The notes under the pieces: model-generated | What the model saw: only the letters and a program-made list of their open reading frames with translations | Database searches by the model: none | Told to the model about the DNA's origin: nothing | Made by a program: the position numbers and the translations under genes | Shown: positions 8,925-18,727 of the stretch, piece after piece | Numbering within the stretch: the stretch's first letter is position 1 | Layout of the letters: each line of letters starts with the position of its first letter | Assembly: GCF_005502275.1 (NCBI RefSeq) | Contig: NZ_SWLZ01000003.1 | Coordinates: forward strand, 284,141-348,140 | Direction: 5' to 3' | DNA from: Robertmurraya siralis | Lineage (GTDB): Bacteria > Bacillota > Bacilli > Bacillales > Cytobacillaceae | DNA: 64,000 nt

Positions 8925-9205
8925 ATAGAGACACCTCCCTCTAAGTATATCACGAAGTCCAGTTAACAAGGTATGGAGAAATTAGTCAAGCTAGCATAAA
9001 AAAGTTAGCCATTTTCATTTACTTCAAGGTATTGGGATCAAACGTGCTCGGTGCGATTTTGAAAATTTAGTTTAAAAAAGTTTCTGTTAAAAATGAAGCA
9101 CAGGGCACATACATACATAACGAATTCTGATATTTTTCGGATAATTGCAAAGCTGGATGCATTCCTTAAAGGAGTACCGCCTATAAACAATCGCTCCCTA
9201 ACCGT

Positions 9206-9242
9206 TAAAAAAGCAAAGCTCGCCTTCAGTAGCGAGCTTTTC
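9206..9242 (-). terminator. Terminator after asnS
   Basis: On the minus strand AAAGCTCGC (9240-9232) pairs with GCGAGCTTT (9223-9215) followed by GCTTTTTT. It starts a few bases after the asnS stop. Confidence 0.9.
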
Positions 9243-9248
9243 ATCAAA

Positions 9249-10544
9249 TTAAGGATATAAACGATTTAACAAACGTGGAAATGGAATCGTTTCACGAACA
9301 TGCTCTACTCCGCTAATCCAGGCAACAGTTCGCTCAAGGCCAAGACCAAAGCCGGAATGTGGAACAGATCCGTACTTTCTTAAATCTAAATACCATTGAT
9401 AAGCATCAAGTGGCAAATTATGCTCCTCAATTCTTGCCTTCAGCAAATCAAAATCATGGATACGTTCAGAACCTCCGATAATTTCACCATAGCCTTCTGG
9501 GGCAATCAAGTCTGCACATAGTACAACATCTTCTCTTTCATGATCTGGTTGCATATAAAAAGGTTTGAGACTTGTTGGATATTTCGTAATAAATACAGGT
9601 TTATCATAATGTTCCGCTATCGCTGTTTCATGAGGAGCACCGAAATCATCCCCCCATTTAATATCGTCAAAGCCCTTTTCATTTAAGAATGAAATTGCAT
9701 CATCATAGCTAATGCGCGGAAATGGTGCTTTTATGTTTTCAAGCTTACTTGTATCTCTACCTAGTGTTTTTAACTCAATCTGACAATTCTTAAGTACTGA
9801 TTGAACGATATGCGAAACATATTGTTCTTGCACTTCTAAATTTTCCTCAAATTCAACAAAGGCCATTTCAGGCTCAATCATCCAGAACTCAATTAAATGG
9901 CGACGTGTTTTTGATTTTTCAGCTCTAAATGTCGGTCCGAATGAAAATACTTTCCCAAGGGCCATTGCCGCAGCTTCCATGTATAATTGACCACTTTGGG
10001 ATAAATACGCATCCTCATCAAAATATTTCGTTGCGAAAAGCTCGGTTGTTCCTTCAGGAGCACTCCCCGTTAAAATAGGCGGATCAACCTTTGAAAAACC
10101 TTTTTCGTTAAAAAATTCATATGTTGCGCGAATAATCTCATTGCGAATTTTCATGACCGCATGCTGACGACGCGAGCGTAGCCATAAATGACGATGATCC
10201 ATTAAAAATTCTGTTCCATGTTCCTTTGGGGTGATCGGATAATCAACAGCTTGATGCAATATTTCAAGCCCTTTTACAAGAAGTTCATACCCTAGCGGTG
10301 AACGTTCATCCTTTTGAACAACCCCTGTCACATACACAGATGATTCTTGTGTCACAGATTTCGCAGCTTGAAACAACTCCTCAGATACTTCTGCTTTGAC
10401 CACAACTCCCTGTATGAAGCCAGTTCCATCTCTTAACTGCAAAAAGGCAATCTTTCCGCTAGAGCGCTTGTTAGCGATCCATGCTCCAATTTTGACTTCC
10501 TGTTCTACATATTTGTGTACTTCTGAAATCGTTGTTTTCATCAC
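9249..10544 (-). CDS. asnS: Asparaginyl-tRNA synthetase
   Basis: Charges tRNA-Asn with asparagine. The 430-431 residue class II synthetase has an N-terminal OB-fold anticodon-binding domain (about 1-110: [22 protein letters not shown]), motif 2 around [20 protein letters not shown], and motif 3 [15 protein letters not shown] near the C-terminus, ending [11 protein letters not shown] as AsnRS does. The frame opens GTG-ATG; GGAGG lies ten bases before the GTG and thirteen before the ATG, so either could be used. No T-box leader was seen. It follows aspB, with an intrinsic terminator between them. Confidence 0.96.
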   Translation of the reverse strand: MMKTTISEVHKYVEQEVKIGAWIANKRSSGKIAFLQLRDGTGFIQGVVVKAEVSEELFQAAKSVTQESSVYVTGVVQKDERSPLGYELLVKGLEILHQAVDYPITPKEHGTEFLMDHRHLWLRSRRQHAVMKIRNEIIRATYEFFNEKGFSKVDPPILTGSAPEGTTELFATKYFDEDAYLSQSGQLYMEAAAMALGKVFSFGPTFRAEKSKTRRHLIEFWMIEPEMAFVEFEENLEVQEQYVSHIVQSVLKNCQIELKTLGRDTSKLENIKAPFPRISYDDAISFLNEKGFDDIKWGDDFGAPHETAIAEHYDKPVFITKYPTSLKPFYMQPDHEREDVVLCADLIAPEGYGEIIGGSERIHDFDLLKARIEEHNLPLDAYQWYLDLRKYGSVPHSGFGLGLERTVAWISGVEHVRETIPFPRLLNRLYP

Positions 10545-10748
10545 TTGTCTTTTCCCTCCAAAAACTTACCCACTTGCTTTTATATGTACTTAAAAGCCTC
10601 ATTTCCAATAAATAATCGATTAAAATGCACTTCATCTTATTATACCTTTACAAAATTGGACAATCAATAAAGAAAGTACAGGATTGCCCTTACCCTCTGA
10701 TTCCCGAGTTGACTATTATAGCTCAATTATTCTTAACTGTAACTTTCA

Positions 10749-10783
10749 GAAAAAAGCAGACAGACGATATTTAGCCTGCCTGC
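10749..10783 (-). terminator. Terminator after aspB
   Basis: On the minus strand GCAGGCAGGC pairs with GTCTGTCTGC (two G-U pairs) and is followed by TTTTTTC. It sits between aspB and asnS, so asnS probably has its own promoter in 10545-10748 or depends on readthrough. Confidence 0.8.
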
Positions 10784-10792
10784 TGAACCACT

Positions 10793-11980
10793 TTATATTT
10801 TGCTTTTTACAAATTGATGGATCCTTGCCACTGCCTCTTCTAACAACTCTAATGATGTTGCATAAGAAAGACGAATATTATCTGGTGTTCCAAAACCCGA
10901 TCCTGGAACAACAGCGACTTTTGCCTCTTCTAAAAGGCCTTCTACAAAGTCATCAACGCTCTCATACCCTGTTAGCTTCGCTGCTTCTTTAACATTTGGA
11001 TAAAGGTAAAAAGCTCCTTGCGGTTTAATACATGAAATCCCAGGAATAGCAACAAGCTGATCATAAATGACATTGAGCCTATGCTCGAATGCTTCTTTCA
11101 TTTCTGCAACAGGTGCTTGTGGTCCTGCATAAGCCTCAATCGCTCCATATTGGGCTGTAGTAGTTGGATTGGAGGTACTATGGCTAGCAAGATTTGTCAT
11201 TGCGTTAATGATCGTGGTATTACCGGCGGCATAGCCAATTCTCCATCCTGTCATCGAATGGGATTTCGAAACCCCATTGATGATAATCGTTTGCTCTTTT
11301 AATTGAGGTGATAATTGGGCGATTGATACATGCTGATTTTCTCCATAAACAAGCTTTTCATATATTTCATCTGAAATAATGAGAACATTTTTTTGTAAGC
11401 AAATTTCACCTAAAGCTAATAGCTCATCACGAGTATAAACCATCCCTGTTGGGTTACTTGGTGAATTTATTATAACAGCTCTTGTCTTCTCAGTAATTGC
11501 TGCTGTGAGTTGCTCAGGGGTGATCTTGAAATCATTTGCTTCAAGCCCTTCGACAAATACTGGAATACCATCTGCCAGCTTTACTTGCTCCGGGTAACTA
11601 ACCCAGTACGGGACAGGAATAATCACTTCGTCTTCTTTGTTTAGGAGAACTTGAAAAAGAGTATATAATCCGTGTTTTGCGCCACTTGTCACAATGATTT
11701 CATTTGGCTTATACTCGATTCCTTGATCAGCTTTGAATTTTTTCACGATTTCTTCAATAAGTTTAGCAAGCCCTGCTGAAGGAGTATATTTCGTATGTCC
11801 CTCATTCATGGAAACAGAAGCTGCCTCAATAATGTTTCGCGGTGTGTTAAAATCAGGTTCTCCCGCCCCGAGACCAATAATATCATGGCCTTCAGCTTTT
11901 AACTGCTTTGCTTTGGCTGTAATCGCAAGAGTTGCAGAGGGGGTTAATGCTTTTACTCTTTGAGCCAGTTGAATTTCCAT
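10793..11980 (-). CDS. aspB: Aspartate aminotransferase (pyridoxal phosphate)
   Basis: Fold-type I aminotransferase of 395 residues interconverting aspartate and oxaloacetate with 2-oxoglutarate/glutamate. It shows the substrate/PLP motifs SPSNPTGMVYTRDEL, ISDEIYEKLVYG (Asp and Tyr contacting PLP) and the Schiff-base Lys in SKSHSMTGWRIGYAAG, plus the C-terminal Arg in NIRLSYATS. Both the AspB subclass and its position between ypmB and asnS fit Bacillus. The supply of aspartate and asparaginyl-tRNA explains why aspB and asnS are neighbours. Confidence 0.94.
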   Translation of the reverse strand: MEIQLAQRVKALTPSATLAITAKAKQLKAEGHDIIGLGAGEPDFNTPRNIIEAASVSMNEGHTKYTPSAGLAKLIEEIVKKFKADQGIEYKPNEIIVTSGAKHGLYTLFQVLLNKEDEVIIPVPYWVSYPEQVKLADGIPVFVEGLEANDFKITPEQLTAAITEKTRAVIINSPSNPTGMVYTRDELLALGEICLQKNVLIISDEIYEKLVYGENQHVSIAQLSPQLKEQTIIINGVSKSHSMTGWRIGYAAGNTTIINAMTNLASHSTSNPTTTAQYGAIEAYAGPQAPVAEMKEAFEHRLNVIYDQLVAIPGISCIKPQGAFYLYPNVKEAAKLTGYESVDDFVEGLLEEAKVAVVPGSGFGTPDNIRLSYATSLELLEEAVARIHQFVKSKI

Positions 11981-12004
11981 TTCCTAATTCCTCCCAATAA
12001 ACCA

Positions 12005-12484
12005 TCATAAGTTTTGTATATCTTTTAACCATTCGCCTGTTTTAAAATCAATATAATAATAATTGATCAATTTATCATTTGAACGGTAATAGATTTCCCA
12101 AAGTGGAATTTGATTCTCCATCCCAAGCTTGACCGACACAACTTCATCAGGCTCCTTACTTTGATAAAGCTTGTCAATCGCTGCTTCTTTACTTATTCCA
12201 TCTTCTTCATTCCTGACTATTATTTTACGTTCTTTTTCTTCTTCCGGAATCCATGCAATGAGCTTCTCTCCAGATTGATTTGTCCCTTTTACAATATAAT
12301 AACTATTCGTACCGTTATACAACGTAAAATCAGTCACTTGTTCGATATTTGTTTCTGCCAAAGCAATTTCCTCTGCCTTAGCTTCAGCGCTGTGCAATGG
12401 TTTCAGAGCATTTAAAAGTATATTTATCGTTAAACCGAGCAGCACAATTAAACCAATACTTGATAGCCAAATCCATTTCTTCAT
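12005..12484 (-). CDS. ypmB: TseB-like membrane protein YpmB (DUF5590)
   Basis: A 159-residue protein with a single N-terminal membrane anchor (about residues 4-27) and an extracytoplasmic part with two PepSY-like halves, the second ending LINYYYIDFKTGEWLKDIQ. This matches YpmB/TseB, which in B. subtilis affects cell-wall elongation together with PBP2A; the role here is by family. It lies 24 bases upstream of aspB and 14 bases after ypmA, so the three probably form one transcript. Confidence 0.85.
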   Translation of the reverse strand: MKKWIWLSSIGLIVLLGLTINILLNALKPLHSAEAKAEEIALAETNIEQVTDFTLYNGTNSYYIVKGTNQSGEKLIAWIPEEEKERKIIVRNEEDGISKEAAIDKLYQSKEPDEVVSVKLGMENQIPLWEIYYRSNDKLINYYYIDFKTGEWLKDIQNL

Positions 12485-12498
12485 AGCAAATCCCTCTT

Positions 12499-12669
12499 TT
12501 ATGTACGATAAATAGTGAAAACAGCTTTATTTTGATCGTTTTGATCAAGAGCTAATCCAAACATTAATTCCTGATCTTTTAATGTTCGGTTCAATGAATC
12601 GACAATTTTGTATAAATCAGGACTATTTTGGATTTTGATCGTCGACAAAACTTCAATTTTACTTTCCAT
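12499..12669 (-). CDS. ypmA: YpmA family protein (DUF4264)
   Basis: A 56-residue protein, below usual length cutoffs, read from ATG 12669 with GAGGAG nine bases upstream. It begins MESKIEVLSTIKIQ and ends AVFTIYRT; between these is DLYKIVDSLNRTLKDQELMF. This is nearly the YpmA sequence I recall from B. subtilis, including length and C-terminus. Function is unknown; it may be a small ACT-like beta-alpha-beta protein, which is only a guess. It sits between dinG and ypmB as in B. subtilis. Confidence 0.85.
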   Translation of the reverse strand: MESKIEVLSTIKIQNSPDLYKIVDSLNRTLKDQELMFGLALDQNDQNKAVFTIYRT

Positions 12670-12872
12670 CACGAATTCTCCTCACTAAACACATAATTTG
12701 TTAATCATAGTTGCGCGGCTTAAAGGTAACAATAATCTTAAGTAAATGTCAGCTTTTTGACAGAGATTCAGCCTATTCTCAGCACGTTTCATTAGAAATA
12801 TTATAACAGGTTAAATAAAAAAGAATTACCCCTTTCTTAAAATTAAAATAACTTTTAGTCCACACACACTTC

Positions 12873-12900
12873 TACCGCGCTAATGCAGTGCGGTTTTTTT
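12873..12900 (+). terminator. Orphan plus-strand terminator-like hairpin
   Basis: ACCGC (12874-12878) and GCGGT (12890-12894) flank an 11-base loop whose ends (GC and GT) can add further pairs, followed immediately by seven T. The polarity is plus-strand, yet no plus-strand gene precedes it; on the minus strand there is no T-run to serve dinG. Confidence 0.5.
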
Positions 12901-12945
12901 AAAGTATCTCGAACTCGGTTTATTCTTGGCGCTCATGTCCAAAAA

Positions 12946-15750
12946 TTATAGGAAATTTTCAATTAAATCAAGGGTTGCATTAATATTTAGTTTTTTTACT
13001 GGTACCTTTGGAATAGATTGCAGAAATACTTTTCCGTAAGAAGTGGTATAGATCCGTTTATCAAAAATAACAACAAAACCTCGGTCCTGATTGGTGCGAA
13101 TTAATCGGCCAAACCCTTGTTTGAAACGAATAATCGCTTCTGGCAATGAATGCTCCGAAAAGGGATTTCCGCCACTTTCTTTAATTTTATGACATTTCGC
13201 TTCTGTCAGCGGTTCATTTGGCGGAGAAAATGGCAGTCGAACCATAATAAGACATGACAAATCTTCACCAGGAATATCGATTCCTTCCCAAAAGCTACTT
13301 GTACCAAGAAGAATCGCTTTGTCAAAACGTTGAAAGTTCCTTGTCAGCTTCGTTCTACTTCCTGCCGTGATTCCTTGCCCCATGATTATAAAGTCTTCTA
13401 GCAACCCGCTTTCTTTCATTAAATTATATGTTTTTCTTAACATCTCATAGGAAGTGAAGAGAATAAGCATTCTTCCTTTTGTTGCTTCGGCAATAGAAAT
13501 AATATGTTCTGTAATAGCTGCAACGTACTCATCGATCGATACCGAATTAATTTCCGGCAAATCATTTGGAATCACCAATTGAACCTGCTTATCATATGGG
13601 AATGGGGATTCAATCTGTTGTACATAACAGTCAAGCTTATCTAGACCCAGTTCTTTTAGCATGTATTGAAAAGAACCCTTTACCGATAATGTCGCTGATG
13701 TCATTACAGCACTTTTTTTGCGCAGAAAAAATTCTTCTCTAAGCTGAGAAGCGATTGTAATGGGTTGTCCTAAAATCGTTGTTGAATTTTGAGAAGATCT
13801 GATATCGACTTCAACCCAAGTAACAAACTCATCCATTGGAAATAAAATAAGCTGTTTAATCGTTTCGCATACTGTCTCTAATTCCTTTTGTAATGTGACA
13901 ACCTCCTGAATCAACAATTTTTGCGGGTTTGAAAGCTGTAGTTCTTCTTTCGTAAAAGCCTCTACGTATTGCTTAATGGCTGCGGCAAAGTCTTTTAAGC
14001 TAAAGTAAAATCGTTCACCTGTCGAATGGATCGGTGACCAGTCTTGATCAGATCCTTCCTTTATTAAGCGAAAAGTTACTTTATTTGTCGCCGCACTGCT
14101 CTTTACACGCTTTTTTGCTACATTGGCCACAGTTCTAAAAAATTGATCCATTTCATTCATTAATTCATTAAAAAGCTGGCTTACTTCAAAAGAATGAATC
14201 GTTTCTGCTGTTCGTTCAGAGTCCTTTTCTTTCAAAATCTGCTCCAGTTCGTAATGAATTTGCTTTTGTTCGTATTGCCCAAATTGGCTGAGTAAAAGTC
14301 GTATATGTAAATAATCAAGGGATAGACCAAAGTATTTCCCACAAACTTTCTCAAAATGATGCCCTTCATCTAAAATACAGTAATCATAACGGGGCAGAAT
14401 CGCTGTATCAGCAACAAGATCAGTCAATAAAAAGGAATGGTTAGTAATAATAAAATTAGCGGTCTGTGATGCTTTACGCGCTCGTAAATAGTAATCGTAT
14501 TTTATCCAGGACCTCTGCTGAAAATAGGTACTGTCATCATTTTTAATTTTGCCCCAGAAAAGCATTCCTCCGCTCGATAGATTCAACTCATCACGGTCTC
14601 CTGTTTCAGTCTCTAATAACCAGACAAGAATTTGCATCTTCGTCAAACTAATATCGTAATTATCATCATCCTCTTGCAGCGATTGCTCGAATTTTGCCAA
14701 GCTTAAATAATGACTTCTTCCTTTTAAAATCACTGCTTTAAGTTTGTTCGGAAGAATTTTTTGCAACAATGGAATATCATTATTCAATAGTTGCTCCTGC
14801 AGCTGGGTTGTATGGGTACTAATGACAATTGTTTCACGGCGTTCACTAGCAAAAATTGCCGCTGGCAATAAATAAGCCATCGACTTTCCCACGCCTGTCC
14901 CAGCTTCAATAAGAGCATGTTTTTCATTTGTAAAAGCCTTAAAAACAGTGTCCATCATTTGAAATTGCCCAATTCGTTTTTCATATCCTTGAAACGCTCC
15001 CTGAAACAAACGCTCTTTTTCCTCATCACTTTCAGGGTATGGAATGGAGGGGTCATAAGCGAACTCTTCACGATCTTCTAATTTCCTTAGCATAATTCCA
15101 CGATGTCGTTCTAATGAAAAAGGGATCTCTTCTAAACTTCGTTCTTTTTCGATAATGAGATCATCTAACAATAATGCCACATCACTTTTCAACCCACCAG
15201 AAAGCTTTAGCAATTGATGGAGAGTTATGTTCGGCAGTTGCCAAAGTCGATTCAACAAGATCAATAACAATTCCGCCGTTACATATGCATCACTATCTGC
15301 TTGATGGGGACGTTCGTGATTCAACCCCTCTTGAACAGCAAGTTCATTTAACTTGTAGCTATCAGATGTCGGAAACAAAAATCTAGCCATTTCCACTGTA
15401 TCCAAAACCGGACCTAAAAAACCTTCGTATCCTGCCTCGATCAACTCTTCTTGAAGAAACGATAAATCAAATAGGACATTATGGGCGACAAAGTATGCAT
15501 CCTCGAGAAGCATTAATACCTTCGGGGCAATTTCCGAAAAATTTGGCGCATCTCGAACCATCTCGTCATTTAATCCTGTTAATTCTTCTATGAAAAGTGG
15601 TATCTCTCTTCCTGGATTGATAAAGGAAGAGAATTGCTCTGTAATTTTTCCATTTTCAACAACAACGGCTGCAAATTGGATAATTTTATCACCTTTCTTT
15701 GGAGCATTTCCCGTTGTTTCTAAATCGACTACCACAAATTTGTTACTCAA
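12946..15750 (-). CDS. dinG: DinG family ATP-dependent helicase with N-terminal 3'-5' exonuclease
   Basis: A 934-residue fusion. Residues 1-165 are a DnaQ/epsilon-like exonuclease (VVDLETTGNAPKKGDKIIQF with DxE; HNVLFDLSFL; HQADSDAYVTAELL). The rest is an XPD/DinG superfamily 2 helicase with Walker A IEAGTGVGKSMAYLLPAA, a DEGH box (ILDEGHHFEK) and C-terminal motifs SSFWEGIDIPGEDL and FGRLIRTNQDRGFVVIFDKR. The four Fe-S cysteines of XPD are not evident, typical of Gram-positive DinG, in which the exonuclease activity is reported to dominate. No N4-spaced LexA box was seen upstream. Confidence 0.93.
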   Translation of the reverse strand: MSNKFVVVDLETTGNAPKKGDKIIQFAAVVVENGKITEQFSSFINPGREIPLFIEELTGLNDEMVRDAPNFSEIAPKVLMLLEDAYFVAHNVLFDLSFLQEELIEAGYEGFLGPVLDTVEMARFLFPTSDSYKLNELAVQEGLNHERPHQADSDAYVTAELLLILLNRLWQLPNITLHQLLKLSGGLKSDVALLLDDLIIEKERSLEEIPFSLERHRGIMLRKLEDREEFAYDPSIPYPESDEEKERLFQGAFQGYEKRIGQFQMMDTVFKAFTNEKHALIEAGTGVGKSMAYLLPAAIFASERRETIVISTHTTQLQEQLLNNDIPLLQKILPNKLKAVILKGRSHYLSLAKFEQSLQEDDDNYDISLTKMQILVWLLETETGDRDELNLSSGGMLFWGKIKNDDSTYFQQRSWIKYDYYLRARKASQTANFIITNHSFLLTDLVADTAILPRYDYCILDEGHHFEKVCGKYFGLSLDYLHIRLLLSQFGQYEQKQIHYELEQILKEKDSERTAETIHSFEVSQLFNELMNEMDQFFRTVANVAKKRVKSSAATNKVTFRLIKEGSDQDWSPIHSTGERFYFSLKDFAAAIKQYVEAFTKEELQLSNPQKLLIQEVVTLQKELETVCETIKQLILFPMDEFVTWVEVDIRSSQNSTTILGQPITIASQLREEFFLRKKSAVMTSATLSVKGSFQYMLKELGLDKLDCYVQQIESPFPYDKQVQLVIPNDLPEINSVSIDEYVAAITEHIISIAEATKGRMLILFTSYEMLRKTYNLMKESGLLEDFIIMGQGITAGSRTKLTRNFQRFDKAILLGTSSFWEGIDIPGEDLSCLIMVRLPFSPPNEPLTEAKCHKIKESGGNPFSEHSLPEAIIRFKQGFGRLIRTNQDRGFVVIFDKRIYTTSYGKVFLQSIPKVPVKKLNINATLDLIENFL

Positions 15751-15844
15751 TTCTATACACCTCTATCCTTCAAACTAATTTGAAGGAGTACTTTTTTATA
15801 TTTTTTATATTTGACAAAGTTGAATTCGTGAAAATTTTACTTTC

Positions 15845-15901
15845 CCATCTTTCAGCTGAGCTAAATGAGACTAAAATGATTTTGTTTAACATAGCTTTAT
15901 A
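15845..15901 (+). repeat. Possible relic of the MITE-like element (right half)
   Basis: The stretch reads CTTTCAGCTGAGC, then TAAATGAGACTAAAATGATT and TGTTTAACATAGCTTT. The latter two align with the right arm of copy B (AAATAGGCCGAAAATC and TTGTTTAACAAAGCTT). The left half is not recognisable. The resemblance was judged by eye. Confidence 0.35.
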
Positions 15902-16089
15902 CTATAATTATCAATACTGTTATGCAACGCCATCCAGTTTCATTGCTTTCACTTTATCATAAACAGTAGCAAACAGAAAAGGGATTGAAAAAGTAAATGC
16001 TTCCCTTTCCAAGATTGAACGGAGACTAAGCTAGTGTCGTTAAAGTTCGTTAGCTGAGTCCATTTCATAATTGCGCACTTCAAGTTAAA

Positions 16090-16109
16090 AAAAACGAACG
16101 TTCATTTTT
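16090..16109. promoter_or_regulatory. TetR-type operator-like palindrome
   Basis: AAACGAACGTTCATTTT is a near-symmetric dyad around GAAC/GTTC with A-rich and T-rich flanks, like many TetR-family operators. No TetR-family gene is in the window. GAAC and GTTC are adjacent, so it is not a LexA box (which needs four bases between). Confidence 0.35.
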
Positions 16110-16221
16110 AATTTTACATTATTCCAAGGAGTAAATGCGGACATAAATGAATATAAAACGTGATATTGTTCGTTTTTTAATTAGCGATGGTACATTATGA
16201 AATCGATTCAGCTAAAAACAG

Positions 16222-16272
16222 AAAAACCTTAAACGAGACTATACCGTGAAAGTATAGTTGCTTAAGGCTTTT
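16222..16272 (-). terminator. Terminator of the pan operon
   Basis: On the minus strand a long stem pairs AGCCTTAAGCAACTATAC with GTATAGTCTCGTTTAAGGTT (internal mismatches), followed by TTTTC. It lies six bases after the panD stop. Confidence 0.88.
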
Positions 16273-16277
16273 ACTTG

Positions 16278-16661
16278 TTAGATTATCGTCTTTTCTGGCT
16301 CTGCATGAAGCATTTCAACGATCTCATTCTTCTCATTCATAATTGCAACCTTTGGTTGATGTGCATGAATATTTTCTTCTGCCACCAATGCATAGGAAAT
16401 AATGATGACGACATCTCCTTCTTGTACAAGTCTCGCAGCAGCCCCATTGATGCATATTACCCGGCTGCCTCTTTTGCCAGGAATAATATAGGTTTCAAAC
16501 CTTGCTCCATTATGGTTATTAACGATTTGTACCTTTTCATTTGCTACCATGCCAACTGCTTCTAATATTTCTTCATCAATTGTAATACTGCCCACATAAT
16601 TTAAGTTTGCCTCTGTCACACGAGCACGGTGAATTTTTCCATTCATCATCGTTCGAAACAC
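16278..16661 (-). CDS. panD: Aspartate 1-decarboxylase
   Basis: Pyruvoyl enzyme that converts aspartate to beta-alanine for pantothenate synthesis. The 127-residue proenzyme has the self-cleavage site Gly24-Ser25 in [10 protein letters not shown] and the active-site blocks [15 protein letters not shown] and [13 protein letters not shown] start it at GTG 16661, not at the ATG at 16709: GGAGG lies seven bases before the GTG, the resulting protein begins [12 protein letters not shown] like its relatives, and the length is then exactly that of B. subtilis PanD. It is the last gene of panBCD. Confidence 0.95.
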   Translation of the reverse strand: MFRTMMNGKIHRARVTEANLNYVGSITIDEEILEAVGMVANEKVQIVNNHNGARFETYIIPGKRGSRVICINGAAARLVQEGDVVIIISYALVAEENIHAHQPKVAIMNEKNEIVEMLHAEPEKTII

Positions 16662-16701
16662 GATGCTTCCTCCATTCTTTACGTTGGAATAATCAATTGT
16701 T

Positions 16702-17547
16702 CTACTCAACAGCTAAGACAATATTGTCGATTAAACGAGCTTTAGTAAATTGAACAGCTATTGCAATAATGATTTTCCCTTTCACTTTTTCAATCGTTTG
16801 AAGCTCCGGAAAGGAATAAATTTCAACGTAGTCAATCGTTCCACTCGTTTTTTTGGTAATATTGTTTTTTATCATCGTAACTAGTGATTCAATATTTCTT
16901 TCACCAGCTTCGATTTTTTTTCTTGCCTCTAGCAATGCTCGATATATTTCAGGAGCTTGTTGTCTTTCCTCAGAATTTAAATTTACATTTCGGGAACTTT
17001 TCGCCAATCCGTCCTCTTCGCGGACAGTTGGAATTGGTATCAGCTCAATTGGAAAATTTAAGTCTGCAATCAGTCCTTCGACGACGGCAACTTGCTGGGC
17101 ATCTTTCATCCCTAAGTAAACTCGATCGGGTAAAATTAAATGGAATAGCTTTGTCAGCACAGTTGCTACACCATCAAAATGCCCCGGTCTTGAATCACCG
17201 CATAACACATCCGTCCTCGCTTGAACTAACACCTTTACAGACAAGGGATTAGGATACATCTCCGCAACGGAAGGGTTAAATATAATGTCAACACCCTCTT
17301 CGCGACAAACGCTGACGTCCCGTTCAAAATCGCGCGGATACGAAGCAAAATCTTCATTTGGACCAAATTGAAGCGGATTAACAAAAATACTGACAATAGT
17401 AATATCATTCACTTCACGTGCTTTTCTAATAAGCTGCAAATGTCCTTCATGTAGATAACCCATCGTAGGAACAAAGCCAATTGAATTCGTATTTTTTAGC
17501 TCTTTCACCAGTGCTTGCATTTCGGTAATGTTTGTAATAATTTTCAT
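16702..17547 (-). CDS. panC: Pantothenate synthetase
   Basis: ATP-dependent ligase joining pantoate and beta-alanine. The 281-residue protein carries the nucleotidyltransferase HIGH-like motif in [18 protein letters not shown], the block [19 protein letters not shown], and the KMSKS-like [13 protein letters not shown]. Its ATG overlaps the panB stop by four bases, so the two are translationally coupled; panD starts 40 bases after its stop. Confidence 0.97.
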   Translation of the reverse strand: MKIITNITEMQALVKELKNTNSIGFVPTMGYLHEGHLQLIRKAREVNDITIVSIFVNPLQFGPNEDFASYPRDFERDVSVCREEGVDIIFNPSVAEMYPNPLSVKVLVQARTDVLCGDSRPGHFDGVATVLTKLFHLILPDRVYLGMKDAQQVAVVEGLIADLNFPIELIPIPTVREEDGLAKSSRNVNLNSEERQQAPEIYRALLEARKKIEAGERNIESLVTMIKNNITKKTSGTIDYVEIYSFPELQTIEKVKGKIIIAIAVQFTKARLIDNIVLAVE

Positions 17548-18380
17548 TTTTTACCTCCATAAAGCCCCAGCATTTCTTCTTCTTTCATCATGAAACTGTG
17601 AGGATCAGAAGGAAAGCTTTTCTGTTTTACCTCTGAAATATAATGTTCTATCCCTTTTTGAATCTCTACATTCAAATTTGTATATTGCTTTGCAAATTTT
17701 GGTAACCGCTCGACACCATACATTAATATATCATGATACACAAGCACCTGACCGTCAGTCTCCGCCCCGGCTCCGATACCGATTGTCGGGATCGACAAAC
17801 TTTGCGAGATTGCTTTTGCTAATTGTTTTGGTACACATTCTAGAACAAGCATAAATGCACCAGCTTCTTCACATTTTTTTGCATCCTCAATTAACTTATT
17901 TGCTGCTGCAGCACTTTTCCCTTGCACCTTATAGCCTCCAAGCACTCCAACGGATTGTGGAGTTAAGCCCAGGTGAGCACAGACAGGAATTCCCGCTCTT
18001 GTTAATGCTTTAATATGGGCTACCACTTCATCAGCCCCTTCGACCTTAACAGCATTAGCACCTGTTTCTTGAATAAGCCTCGTTCCATTTAAAAGCGTAT
18101 CTTTAATTGATAAATGATAGCTCATAAAGGGCATATCAACAATGATATGAGTGTCTATCGCTCCTCTTTTTACAGCTTTTCCATGATGGACCATATCTTC
18201 CATTGTCACAGACACTGTTGAATCATAGCCTAAAACGACCATTCCAAGGGAATCACCAACAAGGATGACATCAACACCAGCTTGTTCCGCCAACTTTGCT
18301 GATGGAAAGTCGTAAGCCGTCAGCATGACAATTTTATCATGCTCTTGCTTCATCTTTTGAAAATCGGTTGTAGTTCTCAT
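17544..18380 (-). CDS. panB: Ketopantoate hydroxymethyltransferase
   Basis: Uses 5,10-methylene-tetrahydrofolate to make ketopantoate from 2-oxoisovalerate, the first committed step of pantothenate synthesis. The 278-residue TIM-barrel protein shows [35 protein letters not shown], the Mg2+/ substrate site DMPFMSYH, and [20 protein letters not shown]. The open frame runs further upstream, but GGAGG is six bases before the ATG at 18380 and only three before the adjacent ATG at 18383, which decides the start. First gene of panBCD. Confidence 0.96.
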   Translation of the reverse strand: MRTTTDFQKMKQEHDKIVMLTAYDFPSAKLAEQAGVDVILVGDSLGMVVLGYDSTVSVTMEDMVHHGKAVKRGAIDTHIIVDMPFMSYHLSIKDTLLNGTRLIQETGANAVKVEGADEVVAHIKALTRAGIPVCAHLGLTPQSVGVLGGYKVQGKSAAAANKLIEDAKKCEEAGAFMLVLECVPKQLAKAISQSLSIPTIGIGAGAETDGQVLVYHDILMYGVERLPKFAKQYTNLNVEIQKGIEHYISEVKQKSFPSDPHSFMMKEEEMLGLYGGKK

Positions 18381-18695
18381 CATTTTCCTCCTTTTTGAAT
18401 CGGAAGAGGAGATAAACAAAAAAGGAATCCTAAAAAACGCAGAAGGATCCCTTTGCAACATATTCCTGTTTCATCCCTCTGTCCCTGTCCATTTGGATCT
18501 AGGCAGATAATTATTCATTTAAACAACGTCTTTAACAAGGTGCAGTTCAAAAATGATACTGCCCACATAAAAAATTATAGCAAATTTCAGCACAATTACC
18601 TAGCATAAAACAGTACTAGATTGCTAAGGTTGGGCTAAAGAGGAGTTTTTACGATTAATAAAAGCAAAATTGGTTAACGTGCAAATACTCGAGCA
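18381..18695. other. Intergenic region panB-birA
   Basis: About 315 bases without a gene between the birA terminator and panB. It should contain the panBCD promoter; I see no riboswitch-like or repeat structure in it. Confidence 0.5.
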
Positions 18696-18727
18696 TAAAA
18701 AATGCTAGGAAATTTCTTTATCCTAGC
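18696..18727 (-). terminator. Terminator overlapping the birA stop
   Basis: On the minus strand GCTAGGA (18727-18721) pairs with TCCTAGC (18710-18704), followed by ATTTTTTATG. The birA stop codon lies in the loop. It ends the ypjD-to-birA transcript before panBCD. Confidence 0.85.

Larger units (their letters stand above)
15751..16221. other. Intergenic region dinG-panD
   Basis: About 470 bases without a gene. It holds the dinG promoter region, a possible relic of the palindromic element family around 15845-15901, and an operator-like dyad centred on GAACGTTC at 16096-16103. No ribosome binding site with a sensible short frame was found. Confidence 0.5.

Noticed and set aside
9038..9247. 69-codon minus-strand frame between asnS and dnaD
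   Set aside because: Overlaps the asnS terminator, no ribosome binding site and no family resemblance.
10545..10748. T-box riboswitch before asnS
   Set aside because: No AGGGTGGNACCGCG-like sequence or specifier stem was seen.
16090..16109. LexA (SOS) box upstream of dinG
   Set aside because: GAAC and GTTC are adjacent; the Bacillus LexA box needs four bases between them.
16662..16709. Longer panD from ATG 16709
   Set aside because: Would overlap panC and lacks a ribosome binding site; GTG 16661 has GGAGG at ideal spacing and gives the family length.
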